A DNA stretch of 64,000 nt from Eumeta japonica (GCA_005406025.1 BGZK01000071.1:558001-622000), one strand, 5' to 3'; positions 1-14,400 are shown, counted from the stretch's first letter. Notes: generated by a model from the letters alone, not told the origin. Translations and numbers: made by a program.

Positions 1-151
1 GTCACCAGAGAGCAGTGGTATAAATGTTTTCAAAATTGGTTTATTCATATGAAAAAGTGCATGTACGCTAATGGAGAATATTATGAGAAACAATAAGTTG
101 ATTTTTGACCATTCATAGTAATTTTTGTTCATTCATTCCAGAAATTTTCAG

Positions 152-342
152 TGCGCCCTACGTATTAAAGTGTATTATGTTCACCAAGGTGGCGGCGAGG
201 CAGCGGCGTGGACCGAATGGAGCGGCGAGTGCGCTACCACCGCGTCCGTATCTCAAGTCCGCGACCGTCTCGCTGCGGGGATGCCCTTTTGTGCATCTTT
301 GCACGCCCTACTTTCGCATCTGAATTTGGATGAACTTGATAG
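152..342 (+). CDS. MEIOB-like exon A
   Basis: Acceptor ttttcag before 152 (phase 0), or ttccag before 142 (phase 2). Donor is ag|gtactc after 342, leaving phase 2. It encodes a stretch containing AAWTEWSGEC and LSHLNLDELDR. If the donor were not used, the frame would stop at 362-364. Confidence 0.6.
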
Positions 343-1453
343 GTACTCAAAACAGATAAAATAAATGAGCAAAATTGAGTGGCGCATTTAAATGCACCAA
401 TTAATTTCACTCGTTTTGGTGGAAATTGTAATTAATTATTATCGAAATTATTTTGGTTTCGGTATATATATATAAAGATAGGAAAATAATTATAATTAAT
501 CTTTAAATATCAGCTCTCGTGTCAACTTTTAAAGTTAGAAATAAATTAGTGTCGATATTTCGTTTTTTAACAACGTTATTAATATACAAATTGCAATATT
601 TGAACACAGAGTATCAGCAGTTGAATCTCAAGAGTTACACGTGCGTTTCTCCGACCACACGGGAGAGTTGAGTGCGCGTCTGCCTGTGAAGACTCTTGAA
701 CAGATATTTGGATACCCGGTATATTGATTTTAATATAAACAAGAAAAGTAAGGTTTTCTATCGTCAACATACCTAGGTACTTTTTTTACTTCGCCTCGAT
801 TTATTCACGTTCCTCAGCCTCATTACAAATTAATAGAAGAATCATTTTCTGCGTGAATGGAAAATGGTATAAATCTTTTAAGTTCTTCATTGACTGTATT
901 GTTTAGCCAAAATTGTGCTATACATTATTAGGTGAACTGTTCTCGAATGTATTTGTAGTAAAATTTTTAACACGACTAGTTTTCGCCACCCGCTCCGTCC
1001 GCGTGGTCAGAGAATGAATTCCTTCATTTTTTTTTACATTGACCGATCATGCTGTCAAACATGAATCCGACCTCTGTCCCCCCCTTGCTTCAAATTTTCA
1101 TAGTCATATTTTGTAAATATTTGACATCGCTAATTTACGCTACGTGCGTTTTTCTTTTTTCTCATTTACACGAAAGAAAATAAGACGTGACCCCATTATC
1201 TTTTACTTGAGAATTGTTTTTAGAAAGATAATCACTAGAAATACAAAACAATATACTCTATAATAAAGAATATATTCTTGTACGGGTGAAGAATGGTCAA
1301 CTACTGTCAATGAACAGTGAAGAGCGCAGCGCACTACGCTGGAGGATTTTGTTGGAGCAATGTCACGTGCGCTTGGCCGTCTCGCCCACCGCGGGTCTGC
1401 TGGTGCTGTCGCTGCGAAAAGCGACACCTGCAGATCCGATTCCGTTATATTGA
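152..1453 (+). CDS. C-terminal exons of a MEIOB/hold'em-like OB-fold protein (5' part outside window)
   Basis: Three exons (about 152-342, 610-718, 1292-1453) join in phase 2 and phase 0 to give about 153 codons ending in TGA. The product has an OB-fold-like strand (HVRFSDHTGELSARL), then LEQIFGYP, then a helix MNSEERSALRWRILLEQ, a strand HVRLAV and a final LVLSLRKATPADP. This order resembles the terminal OB domain of MEIOB, the meiosis-specific RPA1 paralogue that binds ssDNA during recombination (hold'em in flies). The exons are GC-rich against AT-rich flanks, as is usual for real exons here. I recognise the layout from memory only, and another RPA1-like protein remains possible. The acceptor of exon 1 could also be after position 141, and exon 3 has a poor pyrimidine tract. 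The gene lies on the same strand as the dynein gene, with 744 bp between stop and next start. Confidence 0.55.
610..718 (+). CDS. MEIOB-like exon B (OB strands)
   Basis: Acceptor ttgaacacag ends at 609; donor ccg|gtatat after 718. The 109 nt take the phase 2 hand-over from exon A and end in phase 0. Encodes VSAVESQELHVRFSDHTGEL and the following LEQIFGYP, typical of an OB-fold barrel edge. Confidence 0.65.
1292..1453 (+). CDS. MEIOB-like last exon
   Basis: Chosen acceptor gggtgaag ends at 1291 because it restores phase 0. The frame stays open further upstream, so the exact border is uncertain. Encodes NGQLLSMNSEERSALRWRIL and ends TPADPIPLY before TGA at 1451-1453. No canonical AATAAA lies close behind; ATTAAA occurs near 1555. 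Confidence 0.55.
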   Translation, partial: NGQLLSMNSEERSALRWRILLEQCHVRLAVSPTAGLLVLSLRKATPADPIPLY

Positions 1454-2197
1454 TCTACATTTTCTTTTCCTTACATAAATAACTGCACTATGAAGTGCAA
1501 TGCTTTGATTTTTTCATAAATGTCTCTTTTTACCTGTCACGTTTCATTACTAAAATTAAACGATAAAGTTATTCAGTACTATGACTGTACAATTGCTTTC
1601 TTCTTATCTTAGCTGTTTAAGTTTATATTATATAAAATCCATAGTAAATAGTTATATAATTTAATAGATAGAGTGCATAAACATTGTAGAGTAAAAAAAT
1701 ATTTGCTAAGAAATGAAAGAACAAGTTAATTCTTATTTCAACAACTAATGCTAACAAAGCATAAGATCACATACAAAAGTTAATAAGTAATATCAAAACT
1801 GAAATAGAAATTACTTCTAACGGTAAAACTATTTTAGAAAAATTGTATCTACTAGAATATAGCTATAAGCTAAAACAGCTATAAGGTCCGTTTTCTTGTG
1901 TATTACTTATCTGAAGTAGATAAACATTTGAATAAATGTTTTTATATGGAAGGAATTATATTATCATTTGTTATCGACCGCCTTATTTTAAGATTCACAC
2001 CCTGACCCCATCAACGTAAATCGATGAGTGTTTATCACAACTTCCTATCTATACGTTAATATTCTTGATAACCTTCAAAGTAGATAACGGCACTAGTTAT
2101 CACGTTACCACGACAACAACGATTTAGCAGTTATCGCCGTTTTATCCTCGAGTGTTAACACTTAATTTTAATCCGTTAAAACCAATAATAAACAAGT
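1454..2197. other. Intergenic interval between MEIOB-like gene and DNAI2
   Basis: AT-rich, 744 bp, no open frame of note. It must hold the 3' end of the upstream gene and the promoter and 5' UTR of DNAI2, but no TATA or initiator element can be singled out by eye. Confidence 0.5.
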
Positions 2198-2412
2198 ATG
2201 GAGAAACAAGAGAAGACCGATGTAACATATGAATACTCCATGCGGAGACGACAGTTCGGGAAACAGACGTTCTTCTCGGATCAAGGGCCCGAACTTTGCG
2301 TGAGTATAGCCAGCAACCCGGCGATGTACCCCAACTATATACTGCGGAACCCTGTAGATGTGGAGATACAGAACACGGGGACGATGTCTGAACATTACGT
2401 GAATTCTGTCAG
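2198..2412 (+). CDS. DNAI2: DNAI2 exon 1
   Basis: Starts at ATG 2198; donor ag|gtaaat, phase 2. Encodes [19 protein letters not shown] and [20 protein letters not shown]. Confidence 0.93.
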
Positions 2413-5400
2413 GTAAATAAAAATCTATACCTAACACGTGGCATCAACACTATTAATCATGATGAAAGAAATAACGACATAATTTACATCAACTTGAGAT
2501 TTTTGCAAACTATCATTTAAACAAATCTCTTTATTACGTACAAGTTCGATAATACAAAGAGAAGAGTCGAATAGTTTCTTCAAGCCATGTTTTCCATATT
2601 TCAGGTTTCAACTTTTACGTCGATTTAATGTCCAAGCATTATATTATAATTTAAATATTCTTTGTTACGACAAATAATAGTGGGTTCCTTTTCGGAAGTG
2701 AGGTTTTAATACATTTTAATGTTACATAAAACAAATGGAAAAAACTATATTTTCTTAGAATCCTATATTAGCAAAAACGGTGTAAGATTCATAATATTGA
2801 CACTATATTGAGTGCATTCCAACATTTTTGCCCAAAATAAATAATTTCAGATTCGGAGCTAAATTAGAAAATTAATAAAACTTTTAAACATTTTCCATCA
2901 CTTACTTTCAATATAAATTATAATTATCTCAAAAAAAAACATGTTAAGAACTTAAAAAGTTTGAATTGCTATTTCTCATTTGGACGAAACCTTTCTGCAA
3001 CTAAGTGTCAAAAAGTCAAAAGGTTGTGGCCAAATGAGAATTGCCAACTCAAACTTTTTAAGTTATTTGTGTTTTTCTCTATAAAGTAATTTCAGTGACA
3101 AAGTAAAATGCCATATGATATTATCCTATGAAAGCACATAAAACAAACCCATCTCTCCTTTGCCACAACGGCTAATAGGCTTTTGTTAATTATAAAAATT
3201 GCAGATCCCATTATATCAGTTATCCTCATAACATACGAACCCCATTGAAAATTAGTGTCTATAGCAATAACTAGAAAAAAGGTTGCCCCACAAATTTCTC
3301 GTAACGTCTCCATTTATTAAATTACATCAATTTGATAGACGTTCGACAAAGGATATTTTAAACTATCGTTTTATTTGCGTTTAGCAACAAGTTATTAATA
3401 TAGAACAAATTTAAGGTCTCGGAGAGCTTGGAGTTTATTTTAGAGTAGTTTTCTTCGTTTTTGTTTATTTTAAATGTTACAGAAAATCCTAAGTAAAAAA
3501 TAATTTATCAGGCACTTTTTTCAATCATTTATTTTTACACATCACTAAAAGCAAAAAGGGACTTGATGTAGATCCTTGAGGGACTCTCACTTTTACAATA
3601 CTTATTTTTTATTAAACTCTAACTGATTCGTCTCGCTCTGTACATAAAGGGAAAAAAATATTGAATGATTTACATTTTAATTCAAGTAATTAATACTTTA
3701 TTTCATTATTAGGGTTTCGTAACTCAGAGAAAAAAATCCCTTAAAGGATCACTTTGTTATCCATCTTTTTCATCCGTCAAGACCTTTTTTCTCAAGAACG
3801 CTTAGAGATATCAAGTGGAAAATTAACATCAAATATTTATATCTGCGGTGCTAAGCGTCTAAACTCAACATGATCAAAAACATACGACCAAAATACGGTC
3901 GTTTAAGTTTTACATTTTATAACTCGCAAGTAAATTAAAACTTATAAGATACTTCCCACTGACTTAAAATCATAAATTTTTACAAGAAAGGTCTTACAGC
4001 ACAATGAAAAAATCTGAAAATGGATAAGTTATTATATCATATGAAACAATATTTTTTTATGATTACAAACTTATACTCGCAATTAGAGTATAGACCCTGA
4101 TGTAGACTATTTAAAAAAAAAGGAAAATCTCCGAAATTCCTGGGTTTAATATCTTGTTAGAATCGATGTAGAAAACAGATGAAAGAGACTTAATGAATGA
4201 AATATCTACATACATAATTACATTTGTATGGAATCTTCAGTGTGCGGGTCCTATTCACACTTGTCTGGTTTTTAGGGTTACGAGCCAAAATGTCTAAAAC
4301 GGAACCTTTATAGTTTCGTCATGTCCGTCCATCCGTATGTCACAAGCATTTTATTCAAAAAACTACGAGATGTATATTGATGAAATTTATAGTGTAGGTG
4401 TCTTGTATAAGCCTACTTAGTTTGGTAGTTAAATAAGTGTTTTTGGGGGTCTACATACATGTTACAGAAGTTAAAAAAATATGTATCAGCAAATATGAAC
4501 GTGTGGCAGATATTTAGATAGTTCTTTTAAGAACACAAGATTTCCAAGTAATTTTTCTGATTACATGAATAATTTCAGAAATGATCGCTCCGAAAGTAGC
4601 AGAAATTGTGTCCCAGCACCTTTATTTTTGAAATCATATGTCCAAAAATATGAAAAAAATAACGCTTAATAATTGCTTTCAACAAAAATTATTTTCAACG
4701 TTATCGGATATACTGTTTTTGGGTTATTGCTGAAAAACTGCACTTCTCAACAAAAGGACGTAAGTGCCATGAAGATACGCTCTTTTGCTGATATATTTTA
4801 GTTTACACTATTTTATTAGTAATAGTCGACAAACCTACTTGTTTTTCTAGTCAGAGGCAACTAAAGTGCCTCTAAGTATTCTGTGCGGGAAACAGGGAAA
4901 AATGTAACAATGTACTTTTTTCATCTTTACTACATTTCTTTATAATAACGGCTTCGGAACCCTATAATGAACATGGCCCGATATGCTCTTGGCCATTTTT
5001 ATATAATAGGTAAGTAATTCGCACGCTCTTATATTTATGCCGTTATTGCGAAATATCGTCAAAAGAAAATTCCTTTTAAAATTCACGCAAGTCGTTCACA
5101 TTTTCTTAATTTCTTTTATTTTCACAAATTCTTATGCTCTTAGACATTCTTAACGAAATTAAGAAAAACAACATTACTCAATTAAAACATAAAATTCTTG
5201 ATTAGTAACGAAAAAAGAACAGCTTTACTTATGTCTTTCCCTATAGAAAGACATATACAAGTGAAAATATCGTATATATGTATATAAAATATAGATTAAT
5301 GTTAATTGGTGCCACTACAGGGTGGAGTACACGAGCTCAGGCGTCAACCATGTGGAAGGTGGTTGGCCCAAAGATATAAACATGAACGACCCGGAAGCCA

Positions 5401-8400
5401 CGCAGCGCTATCGGCGTAAGATCGAGAAGGATGATTCCTACATACACGCTGTCATGCATTTAGCACACGTAATTCATTATTTATTTATAAACGTCATAAG
5501 TAGGTAGGTACGTAGTACTCAACCACGACCTTGCAGATCGAACGCCATGAATTGTAAATAGTGCGATTAGTGCCCTAAAAGGCCCTGCTAACTATAAGCT
5601 TTAACGAGGCTTCAACACACTCCACTCATTTTTCAGTAGACCGAAGGGGTTGCAGAAAACATTTTTTTTTTCAGCACTTAATGACGAGGTTGATGAAATT
5701 TTCAGAAATTCGTAAAGTTAAGAATTTAACTTTACCGCGAAGTTTTAATTGACCATAACAAATCATTAACTAATAAGAAATTAATAAAAAAAGGAATACG
5801 ACATTTTCATATAAACCTCTCAATTTTACGCGCGATTTTAATCGCAATTCTTGATAAATCGCCTTGGTGTTTACAATCTATATTCTTAGGATTTTTTTCC
5901 AGGTACACATTACATTTCACTATCGTGATCTATGTGTCCTGGGTATATTTTATAATCAAAAAATGTGATAAAACTTTTGCACAGGTCTTAGAAATAAATG
6001 CTGAAAGACAAGAGCCACGCTGATGAGACCCCGTCCACGCCTAGATTTGCACGCTATCTTGTTTATAAGTTTGTCACCAACGTAACATAATCGACAAACT
6101 TTTAACTAGTAGATCAAGTATGTACATTTCATGATAGTGCTCGTCAAACTACAGTTTGAATTAGATGCCTTAGAATTAGTTAGAATTTTTTTCATAGATT
6201 TTAGCATTCATGATTTTAAATTGACACAAAAATATTTCATATTCGAAATGCACACAAGTCCTAATGCTACTTACCGTTTGTATTATGATATGTACACTTC
6301 TCTTTTCTTCTCTTTGTAAATATAGCCAAGGTTATACTTGCCAATTGTTTATAATGTTATTCGAGTAGTCTACACATACCGAGAATTCTACAACTTGTTA
6401 ATTTTACCATGTATTCATATTCATGTAATTATACAGTGCATATTTTTCTCTGTCGTCTCTGATCTTTTTCAATAGGTAATCTCAATTTAAATATTAAATG
6501 TGCTTGTAATCGCAACAAGCGAATATTGTTAGTATAGCAACAAAAATATTATACACAAAATGTTTATACATTTCTTGCAATATCTATCTATAAACATATG
6601 TTGTATCAATAAGATAAAAGCTCGTGAAGGTCCCACTTAGATTATTAACAAAAATAACTCCTAATTGCGACTATAGAAATCTGCATGAGTAATTATTTTA
6701 TTTCCTATAATAGAACTATTTTTTGACGCAAAAGGATAATTTTAGATGAGTTATTAATATATTTTTTGAACATGTGATACCCTCACATTGTCGTGGATTA
6801 TGATTAAGAATAAGAGAATTTCGTAGACACATTGCAATTTCAATCTAGTCAATGAGCATTGATTCTAGTACAGAAAAGTTCTAAAGAACCCAATCTACAA
6901 TGACAATAATCAGACAGAATATTCGCATTTTCGATACAAAATATCAGCCATTAGTGAACGACAAAAAAAAGGCATTCGCCGATTTAACATTACAATATAT
7001 TTGCATGTATTTAACCTAAGAAACATTCTAAACAGCAAATGGAATGGAAAATTTACATTTGACACAATAACACCACAGTTACGATAGATTATTATAAAAT
7101 GTAAAGTTCAGGGCTCAAAGGAACGGGATGGATTATTATACATTATAAAAATCAAAGCTGGTGACCCTAGACCAAGATCCAAGTAGTTGATGACCCTAGA
7201 TGTGCATGTAATGTTATGTTAATTGAAAACTCGTTCGCGCGTATATCTCATTAAAATTTCAACTCAATCTAATGAAATATGCACAAACGTATAGGAAACG
7301 ATCACGCAGATTATAATTTTTATGTATTAAATTGCACTAATTAAGAAACAAATTATTTGATAATGGTTTCCAAGAATATAATATTTGAATGTTGAATAAA
7401 TTTTAAAATTTAAAATCATATATGTGGCAAATGCATAAAATCTATTAAGTATGAATAAAAAATTATGGTACTAAACACCAATTGCTTCAATCAGACTTGG
7501 ACTTAACTATAATTTTTAAGGTTCCAACGGATTCTTAACATTCGATACATAAACCTACGTATCGTCCATTAACCATATGGTGCTGTGGTCATATGGTTTA
7601 TGGTGCAGTAAAATATGACGTGTGTCTGTTACCGTCGACTCGCCCTCGCCGTTGAGATTAACCTCCCCGCCCGTCGCGACAACCGTCCAGCGTGCCGTAT
7701 TTAAAGATAATATTCCGAAAAATTTTAAAACATTTTGTACCAATAAAATACACGTAATTGGATAGGGAGGGGCTTAGTGCAAAAACCTCTCCACATATCA
7801 GCGAGGTAGAGCGAGTTAAAGAAGTTGCTAAAAATCATCAAGTGATTAATGGACCCTTAATCCAATAGTGAGACTTCGTGCTTGCCCGTAGGTCACGGCC
7901 GTCTCGGTGGCCATCGACGCAATCGATTTGAATGAAGAGTTGTGTATAAATTGTATGCCTATGTATATGCATGAAGAAATTGCATCGCCTTTACTGAATT
8001 TGCAATCGAAAAATAATACAAAGTTCCAAATATTTACGTACTGTATACGTAAATACTTGAAACTTTGTATTATTCCGAAGAAAATAAAAAAATAATAATT
8101 TTAATCATAATTACTTCGTAAACTGTAACATGTAGATTTTTACATTATAATAACACAAAAGCTGAAAATTACGCGGCTTGAGGCACTATATATATAAAAT
8201 GAGAAGCTGTTTGTGGATAAGCGCATCATTTGAGAACGGCTGGACCAATTTGATTAAATTATTGTTTTAAATATCCATAACAGTCTGAATAAGATTATTA
8301 AGAAAAGAAAAAATTGGAAGAGTTGCCAGAAAAATTTGAAAATTAGGGAAAAATTGAGTGTAATTGTTAAAGGGATTTTTGTATAAACCTATTCGAACGA

Positions 8401-11400
8401 TGCATATATGTAATTCTATTTTGTTCGGAATCAAAAGCAAAACCAGGATTAAGATTGATATCGATCGATACAAAAGATGAAGGAATGCAAATCAATAAAA
8501 ACGAATGTTTGCATGTTTGTGTCCCATGCATGCTTAAACCATTGATCCGATCACGGTGAAGTTTTGGGAATATGTTGTACGCACGCCCGGGAAATCTTAT
8601 CAAAAAAAGACTAATATTTGTCCCCAGTTTCATCTGCATATTTGTACTGCCAACCGAAATAGTGAAGCGATCCTAAAAATTCTTTCAATAATAGATTATT
8701 CCTGAGTAAATCGGGCTGCCAACATTTACACTGCTCTAGTTTCATCATTGAAAGCGGGACCGGCACTAAAGAACGGGGTTGTGGTCCAAAACGAATGTGA
8801 GAACAGGATCAGAATCAAAAGTGTCAGCGGAATTGAAAACGAGACCGTTGACATCGTTCCATAGAAAAGTAGAAGAAATTTATTTTATGTCCATGATGGT
8901 GGAAACGCAGGCATGAACTATATCAGCAAGCCATGTACAACAAGAAAGGGCAGAACGTTTGCCGGACCAGCCAGTAAGAAATATTTTAGAAATTGATTTC
9001 CCTTATGTAATGCACTTTTCGCACCATCCATACAATGCCTTCATTCCGTTGAAAACATCTTTTTCCTTTTAGGGCCTATTTATGGCAAATTTCTATAATC
9101 AGCGGTAAGTACGCACGTTATGTAATTCCTTTTATTAAATTTGTGAAAACAAAATAGCCACTAGGGATCAGGTCTGGACTGTAAGTTGTGCGATTTCATC
9201 GAAACTTTAAGATACCCTTTAACAAGGCCTGCCTTGTAACTAACGACGTGTGAACGACGCCTCATCTTTCCCCGACGCCATGTATCACGACAGTGACAGC
9301 GAAGTAGAGCAGCAAAGCTTTGGTGACTTCTCTGGTGTCGTGACTGTCCATGGACAACGGTGCCCATCTACTTTCTGATGGGCAATTTCCCCTGCTCATT
9401 TGCCTCTTGAATACGCTATATAAAAATTCTGTTTTCATTTAATGTGTAGCTATTATTTGCAATAATTTCATTCTTCGGCAAGCGAGTGCCCATTTCACGA
9501 CTTTTATATTTTCAGAGTATGGAGCATAATATACTGCAGAATAACGCGATAGACATGTACCAGACTTATTATTCAGAACTGCCAGACCTGCCGCCCGTGG
9601 AGAGGAGCAGCTGCCATACGGTCAGTATTAAATTTCAATTTACATGATATTGATGGAATTGCTAATGCATCTATTTATAATTTTTTTACAATGTTGTTAT
9701 TTGTGCACGTAATTTAAAATGTATAACAATTTCGATTAGGTATTAGTTCAATTGATATAAGGTTCCGTAGTCACAATTCACTTTTATTGATTTTTGTAGC
9801 CTACCTATTTGTCATTCAAATGACTCGAAGTAAATGTAACACGAAGTTGCAAACAAAACTAAAAACGGATTGTTTTGAACTTTTAATCACAATAAAATAT
9901 TATAAACCTTGAAGTCTATTTAAAGTCTCAGTACACATTTTCAATGCGTTGAATTCAATTAATGTTAATGCAATTTATATGTTAATATCGATTGTATATT
10001 TTCTTACGTGGTAATAAGATTAATGTACAAGATGTTAAGCAATTAATAATTTCAAGAAAATAGTACCTACCCTTGCGAAATTGATTACCTTTGCGAAATC
10101 GATGTGAACCTGAAAGTTTTCTTAAATAAATTGTACAATTAAAGAAGGGCACATCACTAATTAGAATTTTACAAACGATTTCTAGATTAAAAAGAAGCGT
10201 CTTTGGTATCATTAATTAAACAACATTAATGAAACAGTGCATTCTCGATATTATATACCATCATAAGATTAATAGTTCGATTTTCTACTGTTACCATTTT
10301 ATCGTGAAGAACTTTTTATTATACTCCTATTTTTAGGCAGTCATCGAAATGACGCTCAAAATTCTCTTTTATATAATATTTAATAATATAGCCCGAATGT
10401 TTAAAAAACTTCCCTTTGACAGACCAATCATCTTTTTATCGACAACTTCAAATACATCTCGTTACTGTTATCTATTAGGAAAAAAGGTGTTTTTCTTTCT
10501 TACGTCTTGTACGATTTTCATTCGAATTATCCCACGAATTCGAATTGCCCATTATGTGAAAATAGGTCAATGTATATCGAGAGCCGGGCGCGAGGCGGCC
10601 GGTGCGCGCGCTGTCGTGGCAGGCGGACGGCGGCGCGCGCCTGGCCGCCGCGCACGCCGCCGTGGACCTGCGCACCCCCGCCAGGGCGCCGCAGCACTCC
10701 TACATATGGGACATCGGTAAATTATGTTAAACGCGTACACGACAACGGGGCATTGACCATCCTCGATACTTGTTGAGGGAAAGGACCGCATCAGTTGTTA
10801 ACGTCGAAAAGTTGTCGTGATTTGTTTACGGAATTTGTGTATTTTTATTAGCTGGAGAACGTGCACTTTATTAATTTGTTTACGAGTTATGTACCATGAT
10901 ACAAGCAAATCGAACGCAATTAAACCGCTTTGGGGTTGTACAGGAGCAGTAAACTTGACTCGTTTTTCTCTTAGCGACCAGTGCGTAAGTGATTAAGCTC
11001 TCCAAGTTGGAAATTAAGCTAAAGAGCTGTCGTTTTTCTAAAAGCTGTTGTCACATTAGTCACATTAAGCCGTTTTGTTGTGAAAACTAAACACTTTTCT
11101 GTAAATTAAATTAGAGAATTCGTAGGAAAACTTTGAATGGTCATCTAGCAGAACAAGTTTGTTGCGACATGCCGGTCAGCAATTAACGAATAAAACTAAG
11201 TGGTTCCAAATTATGATAAACATATAGAAAAACCTTAGATATGACAGAACGAATTAAACTTTTGTTGTTGAAGATGAAGTGTTGGTTTTGCTTTACCATA
11301 ATTTGGCATGTTTACTATTTTTTTATGAATATCTTAATATAACTTAACGAATGTATTTATTCTGAAACTTACTGATGACATCATACAATCCTACGAGAAA

Positions 11401-14400
11401 AAGTATGCAATATTACAGAACGAAGTCGACCACGAGGTTAGGGAAATCATTAAATAATATACGGAAAAAAACACATGTCCGGTAAAGTAAAGCAAGAAAA
11501 CCAATAAAAATGTATCTACACTTTAAAACTGATAGGAACCTTCTATTAATTACTTCTAATAATTTATAAAAAATATGATTTAAATTCCTTAAACACATAC
11601 TTTGAGACTCTTAAAAATTTAAATAAAACTTTTATGAAAACATCAAAATATCAAAATGTAATTCAACGAAAATTAAACGACGAAGATAATATACCTCAGC
11701 CTTCCAGCGGACCGAGGACCCCGGACTGGCCTGTGCCTCACGTGCCCTTATGGAAAAGACCGGACTATATACGACGAGCCTGGAACTAAAGTGGTCTATG
11801 TAACATTTTTCCCAAAATCCATCTTTATGCATATTCCAACTTAAAAATATAAACTCTATTATTATTTTTCAATATAAATGTAGATTATTGAGTTATCTAA
11901 TAATTTACCATAAAAATGCATATAATTAATTTCATATAAATCTATAAACCCACAATAGAGGCAAACGCGTTGCCCCTGATTTCTCAGGATTTAATAATGT
12001 TACATAGACCACTTTAGTTTCAGGCTCGTCATATCGTTTGTGCAATCGCATATTCCTATTGTATCCTAAATTCTACCATAACTGACTGTTAGGCAACACA
12101 GACAATACCGATAGACCTATAGAGGTTAAATTTCAAGGAAATATGCTTTGATGAGAACTAACAAGATTTTTTTAGAAATTTCCACCCCTAAGCGAGGATA
12201 AATGGGTGGTAGGTCACATTTGTATAAAGAAACATTTTTTTTTAAGACTGTTAGAAGAACCGTCCTTGCATATTGTTCTAATACCAGCTTTACTTCAATG
12301 TCCACGTTGTCAGAAGCCTTTGCTTTCCCATCCCATTGATAAACATTTTTATACGTACATTTTACCTAATCGTCATCATTGGAACGTCATTTTCAAATTA
12401 ACATGTACAAACAACACGAGTATAAGTGTGTATATTCAAAAGCAATTACAATAATGTAATAATCATATTGCATTTAATTTGACTCTTATACTTTTTTTCC
12501 AATTATTAAAAAATATATAAACACTTCTAATTGAGGAATTGAAATTGAAATAGAAGAATCTATCTCTTAGTGTATTTTATATAATTACTGCAATAATCCA
12601 TAAAATGCCCATGTCCATTTCTAGAAAACGCAAACGCTCCAGAATTGATACTGAAGCCACCGCATCCGTTGCTAGACTTGCAGTATAATCCTCGAGATCA
12701 ACACACTCTCGTGGGAGGTTTCTTGAGCGGCCAGGTAAATATAGTTTGCAAAATATTTTCTTTGTAAATTAGAACGTTCAAATATGAAGCAATCATTGAA
12801 AAAAATACTTACAACACCATTATTATTATTATGGTATTACACTGATTTGATTTGTATACATGAATATAGAAAATAAATGCCTGTTGGAATCACACGCCGT
12901 AAGCGATTTATTAGCTGGCGTACGTTAATAATATTCTTGAAAAGAGTGCTCTCATTATAGCTTTATAATACTGTTTAACAAATGCAAGTTTTGCTTATTT
13001 AAAATAGTTTCTAAACAACAACAACTTAACCCAAAATACTTCATAATATTCTGTTAAATTCACGATAAGTGCTCACTTATCACAAATTTTTTGCATCTAA
13101 CATCTGCTCTCAATAGCGTCAACGTCCCCGTGGTACGTATTTCATATAATGTACAAAGCCATTGTCTGCACTGACGCATTGCTGAAAATAAATCTTTTCA
13201 TTTATTTTTTATATAATACTACTTCAATTTTGAAAGCGTTCCAAGCAATTATTATTGTTTCATTAGGTAAAACTATACACTTTAGTATTTGGCAGCTCCA
13301 CACAAAAATAGAAAATATTAACTATCTACTCGTAATTACAAGTTAGGCTGAGGCGTTTGAAATCACATTGAAAGCCTTTGAAATATTTATGATGTTTTGT
13401 AATGTTACATTCTTATATGTATAAAACACATAAGTACCTCGGAAACGACTGTCATGATTTTTATAAAAATTTCTACTTTTATTGACACGCTGTTATTGCC
13501 TCGGTATGTACGTATGAATGTATGTTTGTTTGTATGTAACGGACTCTTTAAACGTGATTTTGACTCCCTTCTAAACGTCAGAATAATTTAAAACTGCACA
13601 CTTATTAAAAGATCCGATGGAAATGCAAAAATTTATATAGCTTGTCCCATTATATCCTTATATATCTACCACTCTAGTGAGCACATCAGCAAGAGTAAAA
13701 ATTGAACTGTTCAACGTCTATTACTCTTTCGTCCCGTCTATTAAATGAAAGCAACATTTGTAGTTCTAATATACCACTACCACTGATAGCACTGCATAGT
13801 GGAGTAGTGCTATTATCACATAAAGTAAATTGGTAGCATGCCAGCGTCACCACTAGTGTCAGCACCAATAACTTATTAATTACTCAACGGGATGCAACAG
13901 TCATGTACGCCGAACGGCACAATCATGTTCTTTGCAGAGCACTCAAGTTTCACTTCAAAAACTGAACATTCACCCAATTCAATATAAGTGTAAAACGTGC
14001 CGAGGGTGGTTCAAGGCAAGAAGATGTTAAAAAATCATAACGCTAGCGTCAACCTCAGCGAACTAGGCTCATTCTGTTGTATAAGAGCCTTATCCTTCTG
14101 TCGGACCTCTAGAAGGGTTGACCGTTTAATTATCCAATACTCGTGGAAACGACAATGGGAAATTGAACTTAAACTGCCTTCCGAACGAGCAGTAAAGTGT
14201 AAATTCGCAAAAAATTATGACGTATTTCAAGTGTTATTTTGTAACCTATGAAATAAAGATATTTTGAATTTGAATTTGAAAAAAAAACAACACAAAAAGA
14301 AATCGTTGAAAAAATTAAAAATCTCGCACTAATTGTAAATTGAACTAAAAAGTAAAAAATAAATAATTATAAAAAAAAAGACATCCTTTTGTAGATAACT

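Noticed and set aside
200..230. Thrombospondin type 1 motif (WTEWSGEC) in the first exon
   Set aside because: Only one short match, no second or third cysteine pattern; the downstream exons fit an OB-fold protein.
8012..8074. Definite miRNA gene
   Set aside because: The stem is good but the 5-nt loop and lack of conservation data do not support a firm call; kept only as a low-interest observation.
10349..10720. 123-codon open frame over DNAI2 exon 4
   Set aside because: Shadow frame of the GC-rich exon; the in-phase reading encodes the conserved WD protein.
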